The notes: generated by a model not told the origin, from the sequence alone. 64,000 nt of DNA from Heterohyrax brucei (GCA_028571685.1 CM053166.1:58366111-58430110), one strand, 5' to 3'; numbered from the stretch's first letter, positions 1 to 11,945 are shown. Made by a program: numbers and translations.

Positions 1-636
1 ACTGTTAAAATAAAAATTTTCTCTGATTTCAAGTTAAAGTATTAATTTATTCTTTGTGTAGTCTCCCTCAGAGGCAAAGGTCTGACCTCTCATTAGAATA
101 AGATTCCTGAGTCAAAACCAAGCCACATAGCTTGAGACAGAAGAAGGCAAGCTAAGGTTTTTGCTTTAAGATCTTTAGTTTTATCTAATAAAATTATACA
201 GAACAGATTAAGATCAAGAGAAGTGCCAGACTCTAGTAGGGTTAAAATTTATGTTAGTTATGTCCCACTATGTTTTTGCCTGACATTATTTGATAAATGC
301 ATAATATTATGTCACAATTTTATTATTTCTTAATTGCTAACTTAGTTATCACTTTATTGTTTTAATCTAGCATCATCAAAGCCAATGCTTTGACTGGGGA
401 ATTCAAATTATTTACCTACAAATTTATTTTTGTAGTATTCAGGTATTTAGAGATTTAATAACCTTGGTGTATGTGTAATCTTTGTATATAAGGTATTATA
501 CCTCAAGATCATTATGTGTGATGTCTGAAGTTCTCTAAAACTATGATTAATAGTTTAGAAATATTATTGTCGAAAGTTTCCTAGCAGATTTGATTTTGAC
601 TTTTACATTTTGCTTGTAATTGACTTCTATGAGGTC
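1..636. other. No recognised feature
   Basis: This AT-rich sequence has no open reading frame of note and no repeat family I can name. Old, decayed LINE sequence cannot be excluded. Confidence 0.5.
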
Positions 637-940
637 TGTCATGGATTGAACGATGTCCCCCCAAAAATGTATGTAATCATGTGACTGAGCCATGATTCCC
701 AGTATTCTGTGATTGTCCTCCATTTTGTGATTTTCCCGTGCTGTATGTCAGAGGATTAGGGTGGGACTGTAAATCCTTTCATAAGATCACCTCCTTGCTC
801 CAGTGTGAAGGGAATTTCCCTAGAGTATGGCTTGCACCACCCTTTATCCTTTCGTCCTGCAAGAGATAAAAGGACAGGGAAGCAGGCAGAGAATTGGGAG
901 CCTCACACCATCAAGAAAGCAGCACTAGCTGACTAAAACA
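637..940 (+). mobile_element. ERVL-MaLR type solo LTR, internally deleted
   Basis: The element begins TGTCATGGATTGAA and ends TGACTAAAACA, the ends typical of MaLR LTRs, and it has the TG...CA termini. It is flanked by a perfect 5-bp duplication, AGGTC at 632-636 and 941-945, which is the length made by class III elements. A fuller copy at 17,967-18,490 has the same ends, so this one (304 bp) has lost an internal part. GAGATAAAAG near 864 may be the TATA or poly(A) region. Confidence 0.8.
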
Positions 941-2548
941 AGGTCTTTTCACTATTAAGAGTATTTAGATTTATATGAAGTTTTGTCATCTAGAAATAAA
1001 TTTTCATTTTGCTGATTTTCTGAAAATGTTTGACCAGAACAGTTGAAACGACAACAGAAAGACTAAATTAGACCTATAAATCAAAGTTTCCAAAACTCTA
1101 TGCAGAAACTAGTGGGCTCACAGACTGCAGCTGATACAGAATCAGATGAAACAGAAAATAACAACATGAGACTGAGTAAATGAAAAGATGTTAAGGGTTT
1201 TATGTGGGAATATTGCTGATGTGTTAAGGTCTTTTCTAGATATAAGAATCCATTTTTCTTTCTCCCAAATTGTTTAACTAAATGGTTTAGATATTATAAC
1301 TCCAAATTAGAAGTATCTATTGGTAAACTTAGCAAAGCTGAAAATCATCAGAAAAGTATCTAAAATTTTAGCTATGCTTTTACCAATTAGAATACCATTA
1401 GCTTTTCTATTCTATCAAAAGACAGTATGTGCCTGAACAGAAAATGTTGCTGTATTTATATTAATATGGAATCAGAAGTTTTATGGAATGTAGTTGCTGC
1501 TGAGGCACATGAAAAATAGTTACTGATGTTGCTTATGCATAAACAAACACCTCATGAGATTTGTTTCCTTTTTGAAGATCTTAGAGTCACAATTTCATTG
1601 GTTATTTCAGATAATTAGCCTAATATTGTTAGCATTTCTATTCTGCTTCCTAGTTTACTGTATAGTGCCTGGGATCTTAAAAAACAGATGATGTTCAATT
1701 ACCATTTATTGAACATTTTAAATCAAAGAATCTATAGTGATACCATGATTCAAAAGAGGGAACCGTAAAAGTGTTGTATGCAGTTCTTCTAGAATCTAGA
1801 TTCCTGACTTTCATTGTAGTTGAGTAATCCACATAAGCCTTTGGATATCCTTTGGAACTTTGAGCTTTGAGGAAAAAACTGGTTCCTGAAGCCACTTTAA
1901 GTCAAATAATAGCCCACATAAACTAGTACTACGGTATTGCTCTGGTCAGTTTTGTCTTAGGTTGCACTTTTGCTTCTGTGGTAGTGATTCATGACTGTTA
2001 ACAGGTAAACCAGAAAAGGGACAGCTTGCCCTTGAGAACACTTAACATGTCTTTAGGGATTAACTGAAAACCTCCAACAGGAGAGATCCATTCTGTATTA
2101 TCTTGCTAGTCATTAGTTCTCTAATGAAAACTTGTTTGTCACTTGTAAATTTTTCTATACTTTCTGGGGTTTTTTTGAGACAAACTCTGTGTGCTGCTTA
2201 TGGGTATATATTTTTGTGTGATAGATCCAACTATACTAATTTAGATGATTCCTTTCAACTGACAGTGAATTTATGTGGACAATCTCCTGTTTAGATTCCT
2301 AGCGAATGTGTGGGCAATACATTTTGGGAACTTCAAGATTATCTTTTGCTATTCATAGTAATGGTGTTAGTAAATACTGAAAAGATAATTTTAAATTGTT
2401 ACACATTTTCAAATGAGAGTCAGAAGAAATCTGATTGGTCCAACACTCAGGGTGGGGTTTGTCATTTCTAAGAATTTTAATTTCTGGTTATAGCGTGGTT
2501 TAATTGGAGACATCTTTAAGAAATTTATCAATCACTATGGGTCAAATG
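941..2548. other. No recognised feature
   Basis: AT-rich, apparently non-coding sequence. The short open frames on both strands show no family motif. Ancient LINE remnants are possible but I cannot support them. Confidence 0.45.
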
Positions 2549-2700
2549 GAAACCCTGGTGCATAACTGTTAAGTGCTGTCTGATAACCTAAAGTCAACAG
2601 TTCAAATCCTCCATGTGCTCCTTGGAAACTCTATGGTGCAGTTCTACTCTGACCTCTAAGGTCATTATGAGTTGGAATCAACTTGATAGTGGTGGGTTTA
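2549..2700 (+). repeat. AfroSINE (tRNA-derived SINE)
   Basis: The head AACCCTGGTG, the middle CAGTTCAAATCC, GTGCAGTTCTACTCTG and the tail GAATCAACTTGATAGT match the SINE found throughout this window. It is diverged and nearly full length. Confidence 0.85.
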
Positions 2701-2721
2701 TGTGACAAATAACAGATTAAG

Positions 2722-3312
2722 TTGCTACCGGGATAGAAACACAGCAGTAATTTCTGACCTCGTAAACCAAGCTGACATGAAATAACAGAATAGCCTTTTT
2801 ATGAGCCCAGGAAGATAGTTTGTGCTATAAAAATAAGACAACAAGCTAATTAGTCACACCTGTAAGGCAAAAAACGGCCTCGGGCTAAAATGTTGACGTA
2901 GCCGAGCCTGTTCCCTGAAACAATGCAACCAATGACAACCGTGCTCTTGTTCAATAACCTGGTAAAAAAAACAGATGGTATCTAGAGGAAAACCAGCACC
3001 ATGAGTTTAAGGGCCTGCAATGGCTACCACCTAGGAACCTGACCAAGTACGCGTATTGATCATCAGTGTGTCATTGTTTCTTGTCCTTGAACATAGAGAG
3101 TGTAACCCAGCTGGAGCTGGACACATCAACTGAGCCCTGAGGTAGAAAGACAATAGCTCAGATAATCTTGAAGGATATTTTGGGGGGAAGCTGCTCTTTA
3201 GGTAGAGCAGAAGAGACTTTACACTCTTAACTTTTTCTATTAAAATTTAATAAATTGAAAATTTGGACCAACAAAGACCCTCCTGACTGTCATCTCTGAA
3301 ACCTGTATCAGT
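2722..3312 (+). mobile_element. Possible solo LTR or other insertion
   Basis: A compositionally distinct 0.6-kb block is flanked by GATTAAG at 2,715-2,721 and 3,313-3,319. It contains CCAAT-like and TATA-like (CTATAAAAATA) sequences. A poly(A)-like TTTAATAAATTG lies about 60 bp before the right end, the order expected for an LTR in plus orientation. The outermost bases are not a clean TG...CA, so the borders or the class may be wrong. Confidence 0.4.
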
Positions 3313-3977
3313 GATTAAGAAAGGAGTTACTGACAGCTAAGTAGCCCTTGGTTTTAATACACTGATATTTTCTGTGCACTAGATCCAATGTGCCCCAAGA
3401 ATATATACTGTTATTGTGTTAGTGTGAGCCTGTTTACTATACTGTCTGTCAGTTTCTAGGCTTGTGTGTTTTCCTGTGACCTGAGCGCTGGACTTAACCA
3501 TATCGTCTGCTCCAACTAAGAGCCACAGTATTTCTCTCCTCTTTTTGGACCCGACAGGATGCCAAGTGACAAAGTTCCCAGAACTGTGAGAACTAGACTT
3601 GTTAGTCTAAAACTTTAGATATTTGTTTTCCTGGCACCCTCCCACAAAGCCTGTGTTTTCTCCATGCTCATTACCTCATCCATAAAGATGTGGTAAATTT
3701 TCACTCTATCTTTCCTATGGCTCACCATCCCTGAGGGTCACTCTCAAATCAACATCCCCACCCAGCAAGAAGCAGCCAGAAAGACACCATGCCCTGTTTC
3801 TCAAGCTTGAGAAACCCACAACAAAAAGAAGGGACTGGAGAAGGAATAGTAAAACAAGGGCTGCATCTTGAGCATAACCTGCACCACTTTGTTTCCTGAT
3901 TCTGTCTCCAAGCATAAATCCATTGTTTCTCTTAGTTTCTCTCAAGGTTAAGGACTAATTAATCTGTGCTCTCCTTA
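3313..3977. other. No recognised feature
   Basis: Apparently unique non-coding sequence. The 76-codon minus-strand frame at 3,715-3,945 has no recognisable domain. Confidence 0.4.
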
Positions 3978-4146
3978 AACCAAAAACCAAACCAAACCCA
4001 CAGCTGCTAAGTCGGTTCTGTCTCATAGCGACCCTACAGACAAAATAGAACTGCTCCACAGTTTCCAAGGAGCACCTGGTGGACTCAAACTGATGAGCTT
4101 TTGGTTAGCAGCCATAGCACTTAACTACTACACCACCAGGGTTTCC
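3978..4146 (-). repeat. AfroSINE
   Basis: A reverse-oriented copy starting at an A-rich tail (AAACCAAAAACCAAACC) and ending with the complement of the SINE head, CCACCAGGGTTTCC. Confidence 0.9.
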
Positions 4147-4529
4147 ATGCTCTTTTTAGGACTGTGGAGAAATAAGTGATAATAATCTAAAGACCATAGC
4201 AGAAAAACAAAGGAATCTGCCAGGAGATTATATGACAGCCAGATCAGCTCAGGGCCCAAAGCACCAATTAAGATATCAACACATCTGTAATGCAACCATT
4301 GTGACCACCTGAAGATTAACTTTCTACAAACTCTTGGGACTCATGAATCCTTATCCCCTTCTCCTATAGAACCGCCAGCTAGTCTCCATTTGAGGGAGGC
4401 AGAGTTTGGAGGAATGATCCCCTTGTCTACGGGTATGCAACAAAAGTATTGCTGGTCATCTCACCTCATCTCAAAGACTGGCTATTTGAGGCAGGCAGCC
4501 TGAACTTTGCTTAGGTTTGCGGTAACAGC
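4147..4529. other. No recognised feature
   Basis: Non-coding sequence between a SINE and the RTE fragment. It may include decayed 5' parts of that LINE, but no frame is kept. Confidence 0.4.
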
Positions 4530-5270
4530 ATCACTAACAACCTGTGATATACAGATGACAAAACCTTGCTTGCCAAAATGAAGATCACTTGGAGCACTTA
4601 CTGATGAAGATCAAAGACCACAGCCTTCAGTATGGATTACACTTCAACGTAAAGAAAACAAAAATTGCCACAATTGGATCAATAAGAAACATCATGATAA
4701 ATGAAGACAAAATTGACGTTGTCAATGATTTCATTCTACTTGGATCTACAAGCAATGCCCATAGAAGCAACAGTCAAAAAATCAAACAATGTATTGCATT
4801 GGGTAAATATGCTGCAAAAAGCCACTTTAAAGTGTTAAAAAGCAAAGCTGGCACCTTGAGGACTAAGGTGTGTCTGACCCAAGCCACAATCTTTTCAATG
4901 ATTTCATATGCACTTTAAAGTCAGACAATGAAAAAAGAAGTCAGAAAAACTGATGTGCTGAAACTGTGGTACTGACTGGCAAAGTGTAATGAATATATTG
5001 CGGACTACTAGAAAACAGAACAAGTCAGTCTTAGAAGAAATATAGCTAGCGTGTTTCTTACAAGCAAAGATGGTGAGACTTTGCCTTGCTTGGTTTAGAC
5101 ATGTCATCAGGAAAGACTAAGTGGTAGAAAAGGGCATTATAGTTGGTGATGCGGAGAGTCAGCAAAGGCGAGGGAGGCCCTTAGTGAGATGGATTGGCCA
5201 AGTGGCCAAAAGAATGGACTGAACATAACAATAGTCAACAAGATGGTGCAGGACTGAGCAATGTTTTCTT
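4530..5270 (+). pseudogene. RTE-class LINE fragment, C-terminal part of reverse transcriptase ORF
   Basis: An open frame at 4,589-4,918 (109 codons) plus flanking broken sequence resembles the end of RTE/BovB-type LINE proteins. Just upstream, GATATACAGATGAC reads Y-T-D-D, the position of the RT catalytic motif. Downstream come LHFNVKKTKI, a DFILLGS block and an LRTKVCLTQAT block, in the order seen in RTE proteins. Later plus-strand words such as GGTTTAGACATGTCATCAGG (LVRHVIR-like) and GAGATGGATTGG fit the family's C-terminus. The 5' end is missing and stops break the rest, so it is a dead 5'-truncated copy. RTE LINEs are known in elephants, and the family assignment is from motif memory. Confidence 0.75.
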
Positions 5271-5276
5271 CTGTTA

Positions 5277-5838
5277 CACAAGGCCTGACAATTAAGTCTG
5301 CGAACTCATCCTAGAAAAAGTGCTACATACCTCGTTGCTGAATATCACTATGATCACTTTAAAAGTACTGCCCTTGGGAAGCTATATACTGACACCAGCA
5401 CCTAGTCTACTCTTCAAAGCAGTTTTGGAACTGTTTTTCTGGAATGGCTGTCAGAGTTGCCATCATATTACACTTGATGTCCTGAATGCCATCAAAATGT
5501 ATTCCTTTCAAGATTTCCTTTCTCTTCGGGTAAAGGAAAAGATCATTGGTGGCCAGATCAGATGAGTAGGGAGGCTGTTCCAATACAGTTATTTGTTTAC
5601 TGGCTAAAAACTCCCTCACAGACAACTATACAGTTCAGTTGGCTAACTTGCCCCCATGCCACCATGAGTAATGGCCGTCCCAGAAAGAGTTCCAAAATGG
5701 CTTTGAAGGGTGGACTAGGCACCGGCATCAGTGAATAGCTTCCCAAGGGAGTACTTAGAAGGTGACCACCGTGGTGATATTCAGCAATGAGGTAGGTGGC
5801 ACTTAGAACAATTAAGTTCGCGGACTTAATTGTCCTCG
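5277..5838 (-). mobile_element. Mariner-like DNA transposon remnant with long inverted arms
   Basis: The terminal repeats are GACAATTAAGTCTGCGAACTC near 5,287 and the complementary GTTCGCGGACTTAATTGTC near 5,816-5,834. A minus-strand frame (5,407-5,625, 72 codons) has the mariner transposase signature: VREFLASKQITVLEQPPYSS, then DLATNDLFLYPKRK, the last catalytic-aspartate region of this family, where the expected D reads N. The inverted arms are about 150-180 bp rather than about 30 bp. Both arms carry the same transposase 3'-end sequence (PEKQFQNCFEE in the left arm, a similar plus-strand copy near 5,676-5,715). The left flank shows TA; the right TA appears mutated to TT. It is non-functional. 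Confidence 0.8.
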
Positions 5839-5910
5839 TTCATAAGGCGTCCATGAGTTGGCGCAAACTCCATGAGAACTAACAACAATGTAGTTTCATC
5901 AATTGTAACA

Positions 5911-6069
5911 AAATCTACCACACTGTTGAGTCAATTCCAACTCACGGTGACCCTCTAGGACAGTGCAGAACTGCCCCATAGAGTTTCCAAGGACCATCTG
6001 GCAGATTCGAATTGCTAACTTTTTGGTTAGCAGACATAGCACTTAGCCACTATGCCACCAGGGTTTCCC
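5911..6069 (-). repeat. AfroSINE
   Basis: Reverse copy with GAGTCAATTCCAACTCACGG, CTGCCCCATAGAGTTTCCAAG and the end CCACCAGGGTTTCC. Confidence 0.9.
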
Positions 6070-7725
6070 AAGATGTTAATAATAGGGTAAAAGTGTGCAG
6101 GTAGGACTGGGGATACGTGGAAACTCTATGTACTACCTCCTCAGTTCTCCGTAAGCCTAAAACTGCTCTAGAAAATAAAATCTATTAATCTGAACAAACA
6201 AGCCACAAAGAGAGTGAGTAGTAATTGTGATAAGCCTCATTCATGGATTGACAGAGTAGAAGACAACCAGCACCTTTCCTCAGTCACAATTCTCCATTGA
6301 TTTTGCATCAGTAATTAAGTTCAGTTTCCTTCTTTAAAAAAAAAAAATAGAAGACAGGGTTCTATAATGATCCCCCTAAACATAGGGGTAAGGGTGGGAG
6401 TAGGTGGTATGATGAGCCACGCCCTGATAAACCAGAAAGCCAGGTGGAGGCACAATTAATAGGAAGAACAAACTTCGGCCCAAGCCTTTTGCTTATTCCT
6501 GACCACCTACCAAGACCCTAGTCTGGGTATTCTAAACTTGAATATTTTATAAATTGGTCCCAAACTGAAGAGAGAAGTTCTCTTCCACTGGGGATTTGAA
6601 AAGGGTGGGCTGGGCTTTTCAGGATTCTAGAAGGTGCAGCCTCCTTTCTATCCCTCCTTAGTGGTAAGAAGGAAAGAGTGAACTCCTCCAGGACAGGCTC
6701 CTTGCTACTCACCTGCAGGCTTTAGGCTGGGTTTGGCCTAACACTTGCTATTTCCTGGTTGACATTTAACTTTAGCTATGGTGGAATTTTCTGTAAAAGT
6801 ACTGTTGTTTCCTCATGCTTGTAGAAGTGGGAGAAAGCTTGCCAAACTTTCCCTTGTCAAAGTGCTGGATTATTATTTGCTTCTTGAATTTATTTTGATA
6901 CTACTAAGTTCCCACAGCCAGGACCACCCTTAGATCTTGGCAAGAGAAACCCCTGCCCAGATCTTGTCAAGAGGGACCCAGCCCAGGTCCCACATTTCAG
7001 AGAGTTCCACATGTCGCAAATACACATTTATGAGCAAACACATGGGCACCTCTTGTCTCAGGATCAGCTATTCAGCACTGGCACAGCATGGTATATGGCT
7101 CTTAACACCCTCTTCCAGGACTGACAGTGTTCTGATGGCAGGGAAACACTTCGCTATAGGTCTAGGCCTGTGTCCTTCAGACAAAAGTTGAGTGTGACCA
7201 AATGAAAGGAAGGTTTATCGGTCATCCTGTGGAAGATACCAAAGACAGACAGTGCTACAGTGTTCTAGGAGGTTTTGAGGGACTGAAGCACTTTGGAAAG
7301 AGAAAAGACACTATGGAATTCCTTCCTCTCAGCACACATGAATGTAAGTGGTTCTCCTGTTGGTTCTGAGTGTCTGTTTTCTTGTTTTTGTTAGAATTCC
7401 AGTTCATGGTTTGGGAGGTGTCCCTCAATTAGAGTGATATTTGGTGGTAGCTGAGGAATATTTGGCAATATTAAACAATTTATACTACTCCTAATATGGT
7501 ATACGTGTAGGTCTGGACCTAATATGTATATAATCCGTTATCAGTTCTTTACATTGTTTTACTGTTAGACAAATAGTGAGTAATAATTACATTTTCAAAA
7601 GCATGTTAAAAAAGGTCATCTTTATTTTAAAAATTTACATAAAATGATATCCATTGATTATACTTGCCATTTAATTTTATAATATAATTGTGAATATTTT
7701 AGAAAAAATGTTTTTAAAAGCTTAT
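6070..7725. other. No recognised feature
   Basis: Mixed-composition sequence without a recognised repeat or gene. The small frames at 6,518-6,712 (minus) and 6,937-7,191 (plus) show no domains, and I treat them as chance. Confidence 0.4.
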
Positions 7726-8000
7726 TTAATTTTGTTGTTGGAGAATGTACATGGTAAAATAAGCACCAGTTCAACAAACTTCTACGTGTAAAATCGAGTG
7801 ACATTATGTTCTTCAAATTGTGTCATCATTCTCACCCCCTTTTCCAAACTGTTCCGTCCTCATTAACATAAACTCACTGACCCCTAAGTTTTGCGTCTAA
7901 TCTTTTGAGTTGCTGTTGTCAGTTCAATCCCATAAAGATCTTAAAAGAGCACAATGCTGAAAACAGACATTTTTTAGTAAATTAAGCTAAGCTACTGTTT
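7726..8000 (-). mobile_element. L1-type LINE 3' end, antisense
   Basis: The block beginning TTGTTGTTGGAGAATGTACA, then CAGTTCAACAAACTTCTAC and CATTCTCACCCCC, recurs with the same order at 9,655, 13,545 and elsewhere. I read it as the afrotherian L1 3' untranslated region in reverse. The subfamily is not determined. Confidence 0.6.
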
Positions 8001-8559
8001 GGTTTAAAGAAGATGAAGAAAAGTACTTCTGAAATATTAAAAAATAACCAAAGATTTTGAATTTTACTACCTGCTTTAATTTAAATTTTGATACATAGTA
8101 AAAATGCATATCATTTTTCATGCAATTAAGTCTTATTTCATAATCCCATAGATAATTATTGTCAACTGAACATGAATTACTTGAAGTTTTAATTATAGCA
8201 ACATAATTTGTGATTTTGCAAAATAAAGGCAAGTAAATACATTTATGGAATGTACGGATATTCTGTACATACATATGGAGATATACACAAATGCATGAAT
8301 TATGTATGTCTCTATTTTATTAGTCATCCATTCTCACAGGACACAGGAATAAACATAATGAATTTGACTCATCTTTGATATTTTACTGTTTGAAAAATCA
8401 TAGCTTTACATGTACATTTATCAATTTTGTTATCGTGGGAGTATATGTATTAAGGCAAGAGAATAGAACATATTTTATTGAACAGTTTGTTAGTTTAATT
8501 GATAACTTTAAAGTCCTTAGACTTAGGTGTCTCCTTTGTACCCTTATTATGGGCAGTTT
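8001..8559. other. No recognised feature
   Basis: AT-rich sequence, probably further decayed LINE. No frame is supportable. Confidence 0.35.
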
Positions 8560-8735
8560 AGGGTTTCCAGACTTAGCAAATTAAAATAGAGGACACTTAG
8601 TTAAATTTGGATTTCAAATAAATAGTGAATACTTTTTTTTACTATAAGTATATTCCATGCATATCTGGCTTGGCATTTGTGATATACTTATACAAAAAAA
8701 TTATTTGCTGTTTATTTGAAACTCAGATTTATTGA
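8560..8735. mobile_element. Palindromic miniature DNA transposon
   Basis: The left arm, TTTCAAATAAATAGTGAATAC followed by a T-run and ACTATAAGTATA (about 8,610-8,653), is answered by the complementary right arm TATACTTATACAAAAAAATTA, then TTGCTGTTTATTTGAAA (about 8,685-8,722). The loop is about 30 bp. This hairpin structure is typical of old mammalian palindromic MITEs. I do not assign a family name. Confidence 0.6.
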
Positions 8736-9099
8736 CCAGAACTCCATGAAGATAAAGGATAGACTTGCTCAGAGCTCAGCATAATATGCTGTGAATTCCA
8801 CTGTAATTCAGTTTTGTGGAACCTGTTAAACCTTTTCCCCTGTGAAATAACAAAGAGAAAAAATGCACTAAATTTACCTGTGTGCTTTAACAAAGAATTA
8901 TAGAGTGAACACTCATCTCAATAACATCCATGTCAAGAAATGGAACACTGCCCTTAAAGCTTCCAGGTGTACCTCCTGATGATAGTCTCCTTCTGTCCTC
9001 TAGAAATAATCCCTAACCTGATTTCTAAGATAGTAATTTCTTTGCTTTCTTCATAGTTTTACTGCTTATGTGTACATTCTAAAAGAATTTTTTTCACTT

Positions 9100-9360
9100 T
9101 GCATGTGCTTGAACTTCAGAGAGATAAAATAAACTGCATGCATTTTAAAATTTATTTTAAACTTTTGGCTAAGCATTATTTACTATGACATGTAACTCTG
9201 CTCATTTTCATTGCTGTATAGTATTCCATGGTAATACTGTAAGTTCTTCATTCTGTTGTTGATGGCCAGTCGGGGTGTTTCTAGTTTGGAGTCCTTATGA
9301 ACAGCATCATCATGAGTGTCTTTAAAAAATCCTTTTAGGTACAAATGAGAAAATAAATCA
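9100..9360 (-). mobile_element. Old L1 fragment, antisense
   Basis: Words such as TGCTGTATAGTATTCCATGG and GTTGTTGATGG, then GAACAGCATCATCATGAGTG, match the antisense of the L1 ORF2 C-terminal region. The fragment is strongly diverged. Confidence 0.55.
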
Positions 9361-9654
9361 ACAAATTGCTAATGCCTTGGAGACTTAGGTCCCTTACTTC
9401 TGTGATCGTGTACTTAAGTAGAAATATTTCTTTTCTTTCCCCCCAAACATAGTACTTTTATTAAATACATGACATAACTTTATAATCCTTTGGCCTACAT
9501 TTTTTTGGCTGCAAATTGTCAGAATGCTTTTTCATATGACAGCAATTTATAGTAATACCCTTTTCTATTGAAACCAAAAAGACAACTCAGTCTTTTTTTT
9601 TTTCAGTATAGTTGACTGATGGATATTTTTTTCTTGCACTTCTTAATAATAACA

Positions 9655-9910
9655 CTTTATCGTATTTTCAATGAAAGTTTCCACAGCAAAGAGGTTCCTG
9701 TTCAACAATTTCTACATAAATTGTCCAGTGACACTAGCTACATTCTTGACATCGTGTCAACATTCTCATTATTTCTAGTCTAGTTGCTCCATTCTCAGTA
9801 ATGTGGTTTCCCTGCCCCTTCCTACCCCCTCATCTTTACTTTGGAATAATTGCTGATCATTTGGTCTCATATAGATAATTATTTAAAGGAGGGTACTACT
9901 CACAGGTATC
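9655..9910 (-). mobile_element. L1-type LINE 3' end, antisense
   Basis: Shares CAACAATTTCTACATAAATTG, CAACATTCTCATTATTTCTAG and TCATTTGGTCTCATATAGATA with the other antisense L1 3' ends in the window. Confidence 0.55.
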
Positions 9911-10216
9911 ATGACTATTTTTGCAATGTGTGTACTACTGCACCTATGTTAGAATTTTGCTAGGGATACACTAAGTTTTGGATTTCATAAATATGGAGAA
10001 TTAATTACCATCTAAATAGAATTCATTGCATATATTGGAAGTTTTCTGCTTAAAGAGTTGCATGTGTGATGATGAAAATGAAGAATTCTAGTTTTCTTCT
10101 TACTGCTTAGTTCAGAGAGTAAGTTATTGTTTAACATTTAAACAAAAAAGAAAATGTCATTTTTAAGTACATGTAAGAACATATAGCTCTATCTCTTCTT
10201 GCTTCTTTTTCTTAAA

Positions 10217-11288
10217 TGTCGAGGCCTGTCACCCACAAAAGCCCCTGTGAACAAAGTCACAAGCTTATGTGATGACAGGTGGAGGCATCTCACCCGTGAC
10301 ATATTTCTGGCCATACTCTCCTTGATAATATATTGCAACCTAATCAAATCTTCCTCAAAAAATACCCCCTCCTCTCCCGGCATGAGGATCAAAGCAGATG
10401 CCTTCTAAGAGGGGCTTTACGACCCCCTCAGCTTATGAAATAATATTGGGAAAACCTGACTGGGAACTCCTAGAGAAAAGAGCTCGGAGGAATGAATTCC
10501 AATGCAGCACGCCCCACCTGAGAGCACCGAGGCCAGCCCAACCCCACTGGCTTCTCCCAACTGCACATCCCCCTTCACAGATGATAAGCAGATTGCAGGA
10601 AGGCCCTGGGAGGCTCCCGAGGGACGACCCCCCCCTCCCAAGCTCTTAGAAATGAACATTCCACTCCTCGCATCAGGAAGACAGATAGGCTCCCAAGTTT
10701 ATTATATTTGGTATTGGCAAATAGACAAATACTAAAGAAATACCCTTCTTAGAACAGTTTGAGAGAAGCTTAGAGTGGGGGACCATGGACACTTATTGTC
10801 CCCACAGGAAGAGATAAAAAGAGCAGAGAAGGAACAAATAGAGACAGTCAGATTAACTTTTAAGATGAGTCTGTTCCATCTTCCTGTACCTTTGACCTCA
10901 AAGTATAGATAGAGCTCAAGGATTAGCCTTGTTCCGACTGTTGATTATAATCACAAATATACTTGTCTCAGACCATTATTTAGAGGGCCCTAATGATTAA
11001 CATGAAAAAAGACCACAATGTATTGGTTCCTTACTAGCTAACAGAGAGGACCCTAATAATTAACATGAAAAGAGACCACGAGGTAACAACTTCTTACTAG
11101 CCAATAGCCTGCGTGGTCAAAGAGCAGTTACCTCATCGATTATAAAAAAATAAAGAAAGCAGACCCTGATGGGCTGCAGGCTGTCGATCTCCAGATTCCT
11201 GATTGTCTCAGTCTCATCATTTTCCTCCTCCACCGACGCCACCCACCCCTTCGTTTTCCCGAAATCCAGCTGTGGCTGGCTCCCGGCA
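10217..11288 (+). mobile_element. Class II (betaretrovirus-like) solo LTR, 1,072 bp
   Basis: It begins TGTCGAGGCCTGTCACCC and ends GGCTGGCTCCCGGCA. A perfect 6-bp target duplication, CTTAAA, lies at 10,211-10,216 and 11,289-11,294; six bases is the betaretroviral length. Homologous LTRs lie at 49,271-50,394 (minus) and 56,396-57,292 (plus), and a U3 fragment at about 52,790-53,496 (minus). Repeated CCAAT-like boxes (TAGCTAAC, AGCCAATAG) precede GATTATAAAAAAATAAAG near 11,138-11,156, where TATA and poly(A) signals nearly overlap. No internal viral sequence remains, so it formed by LTR-LTR recombination. Confidence 0.93.
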
Positions 11289-11294
11289 CTTAAA

Positions 11295-11527
11295 TTTAGA
11301 TATATGCATTTAATTTGTGGACTTTTGAAGTTACCACCCCTACGAAAAGGAGAATACAAAGTAGCCATCTTCAATATTTTTCTTTTTCCCATGATTATAA
11401 CAGTCCATACTTTATTATTAGAATGTTCTGTGTTCATAATGTTTTATGGTTGCAAGGGTCAAAGGGCCTAAGGGTCTAATGTTTTAAAGCCCTATGATTA
11501 TGAAGATAAGCCTCTGATCCTCAATAT
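11295..11527. other. No recognised feature
   Basis: Short AT-rich gap between the LTR and an L1 3' end. Nothing recognised. Confidence 0.4.
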
Positions 11528-11832
11528 TCTTTTTTTTTTTTAATTATGTTTTAGGTGAAAGTTCATAGCACCAATTAGTTTCTCATTCAAGAATTTATAC
11601 ACCAATTGTTTTGTAACATTGGTTGTAATCCCTGCCATGTGTGCACTCTTCCCATTTCCCTTTGCCCCATGGGTTCTCCTTGCTCCTTTGCCCAGTTTTC
11701 CCATCCTTCCTACCTTCTCTTTGCTTTTGAGTATGTATTGCTCATTTGGTCTCATATACTTAATTGAACTAAGAAGCACATTCCTAACATGTGTTTATTT
11801 TATAGACTTCTCTGAAGAGCTGAGCTACAACG
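11528..11832 (-). mobile_element. L1 3' end, antisense
   Basis: A T-run at 11,529-11,541 is followed by TTTTAGGTGAAAGTTCATAG and TTTCTCATTCAAGAATTTAT, the complement of a LINE 3' end with its poly(A) tail. The same block appears at 60,680 and 61,525. Confidence 0.7.
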
Positions 11833-11945
11833 AAAAGGCTGGCAGTTTGAATCCATTGGCTACTCCTTAGAAACCTTATGGGGCAGTTCTACTCTGTCCT
11901 ATTAGGTCACTATGAGTCAGAATTGATTCAACAGGAATAGGTATG
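11833..11945 (+). repeat. AfroSINE, 5'-truncated
   Basis: Starts at GAAAAGGCTGGCAGTTTGAATCC and runs to GAATTGATTCAACAGG; the head is missing. Confidence 0.75.

Noticed and set aside
2549..2700. A tRNA gene (also for the other SINE copies)
   Set aside because: The tRNA-like boxes belong to a dispersed SINE. No copy folds into a complete tRNA with an anticodon arm as far as I can see.
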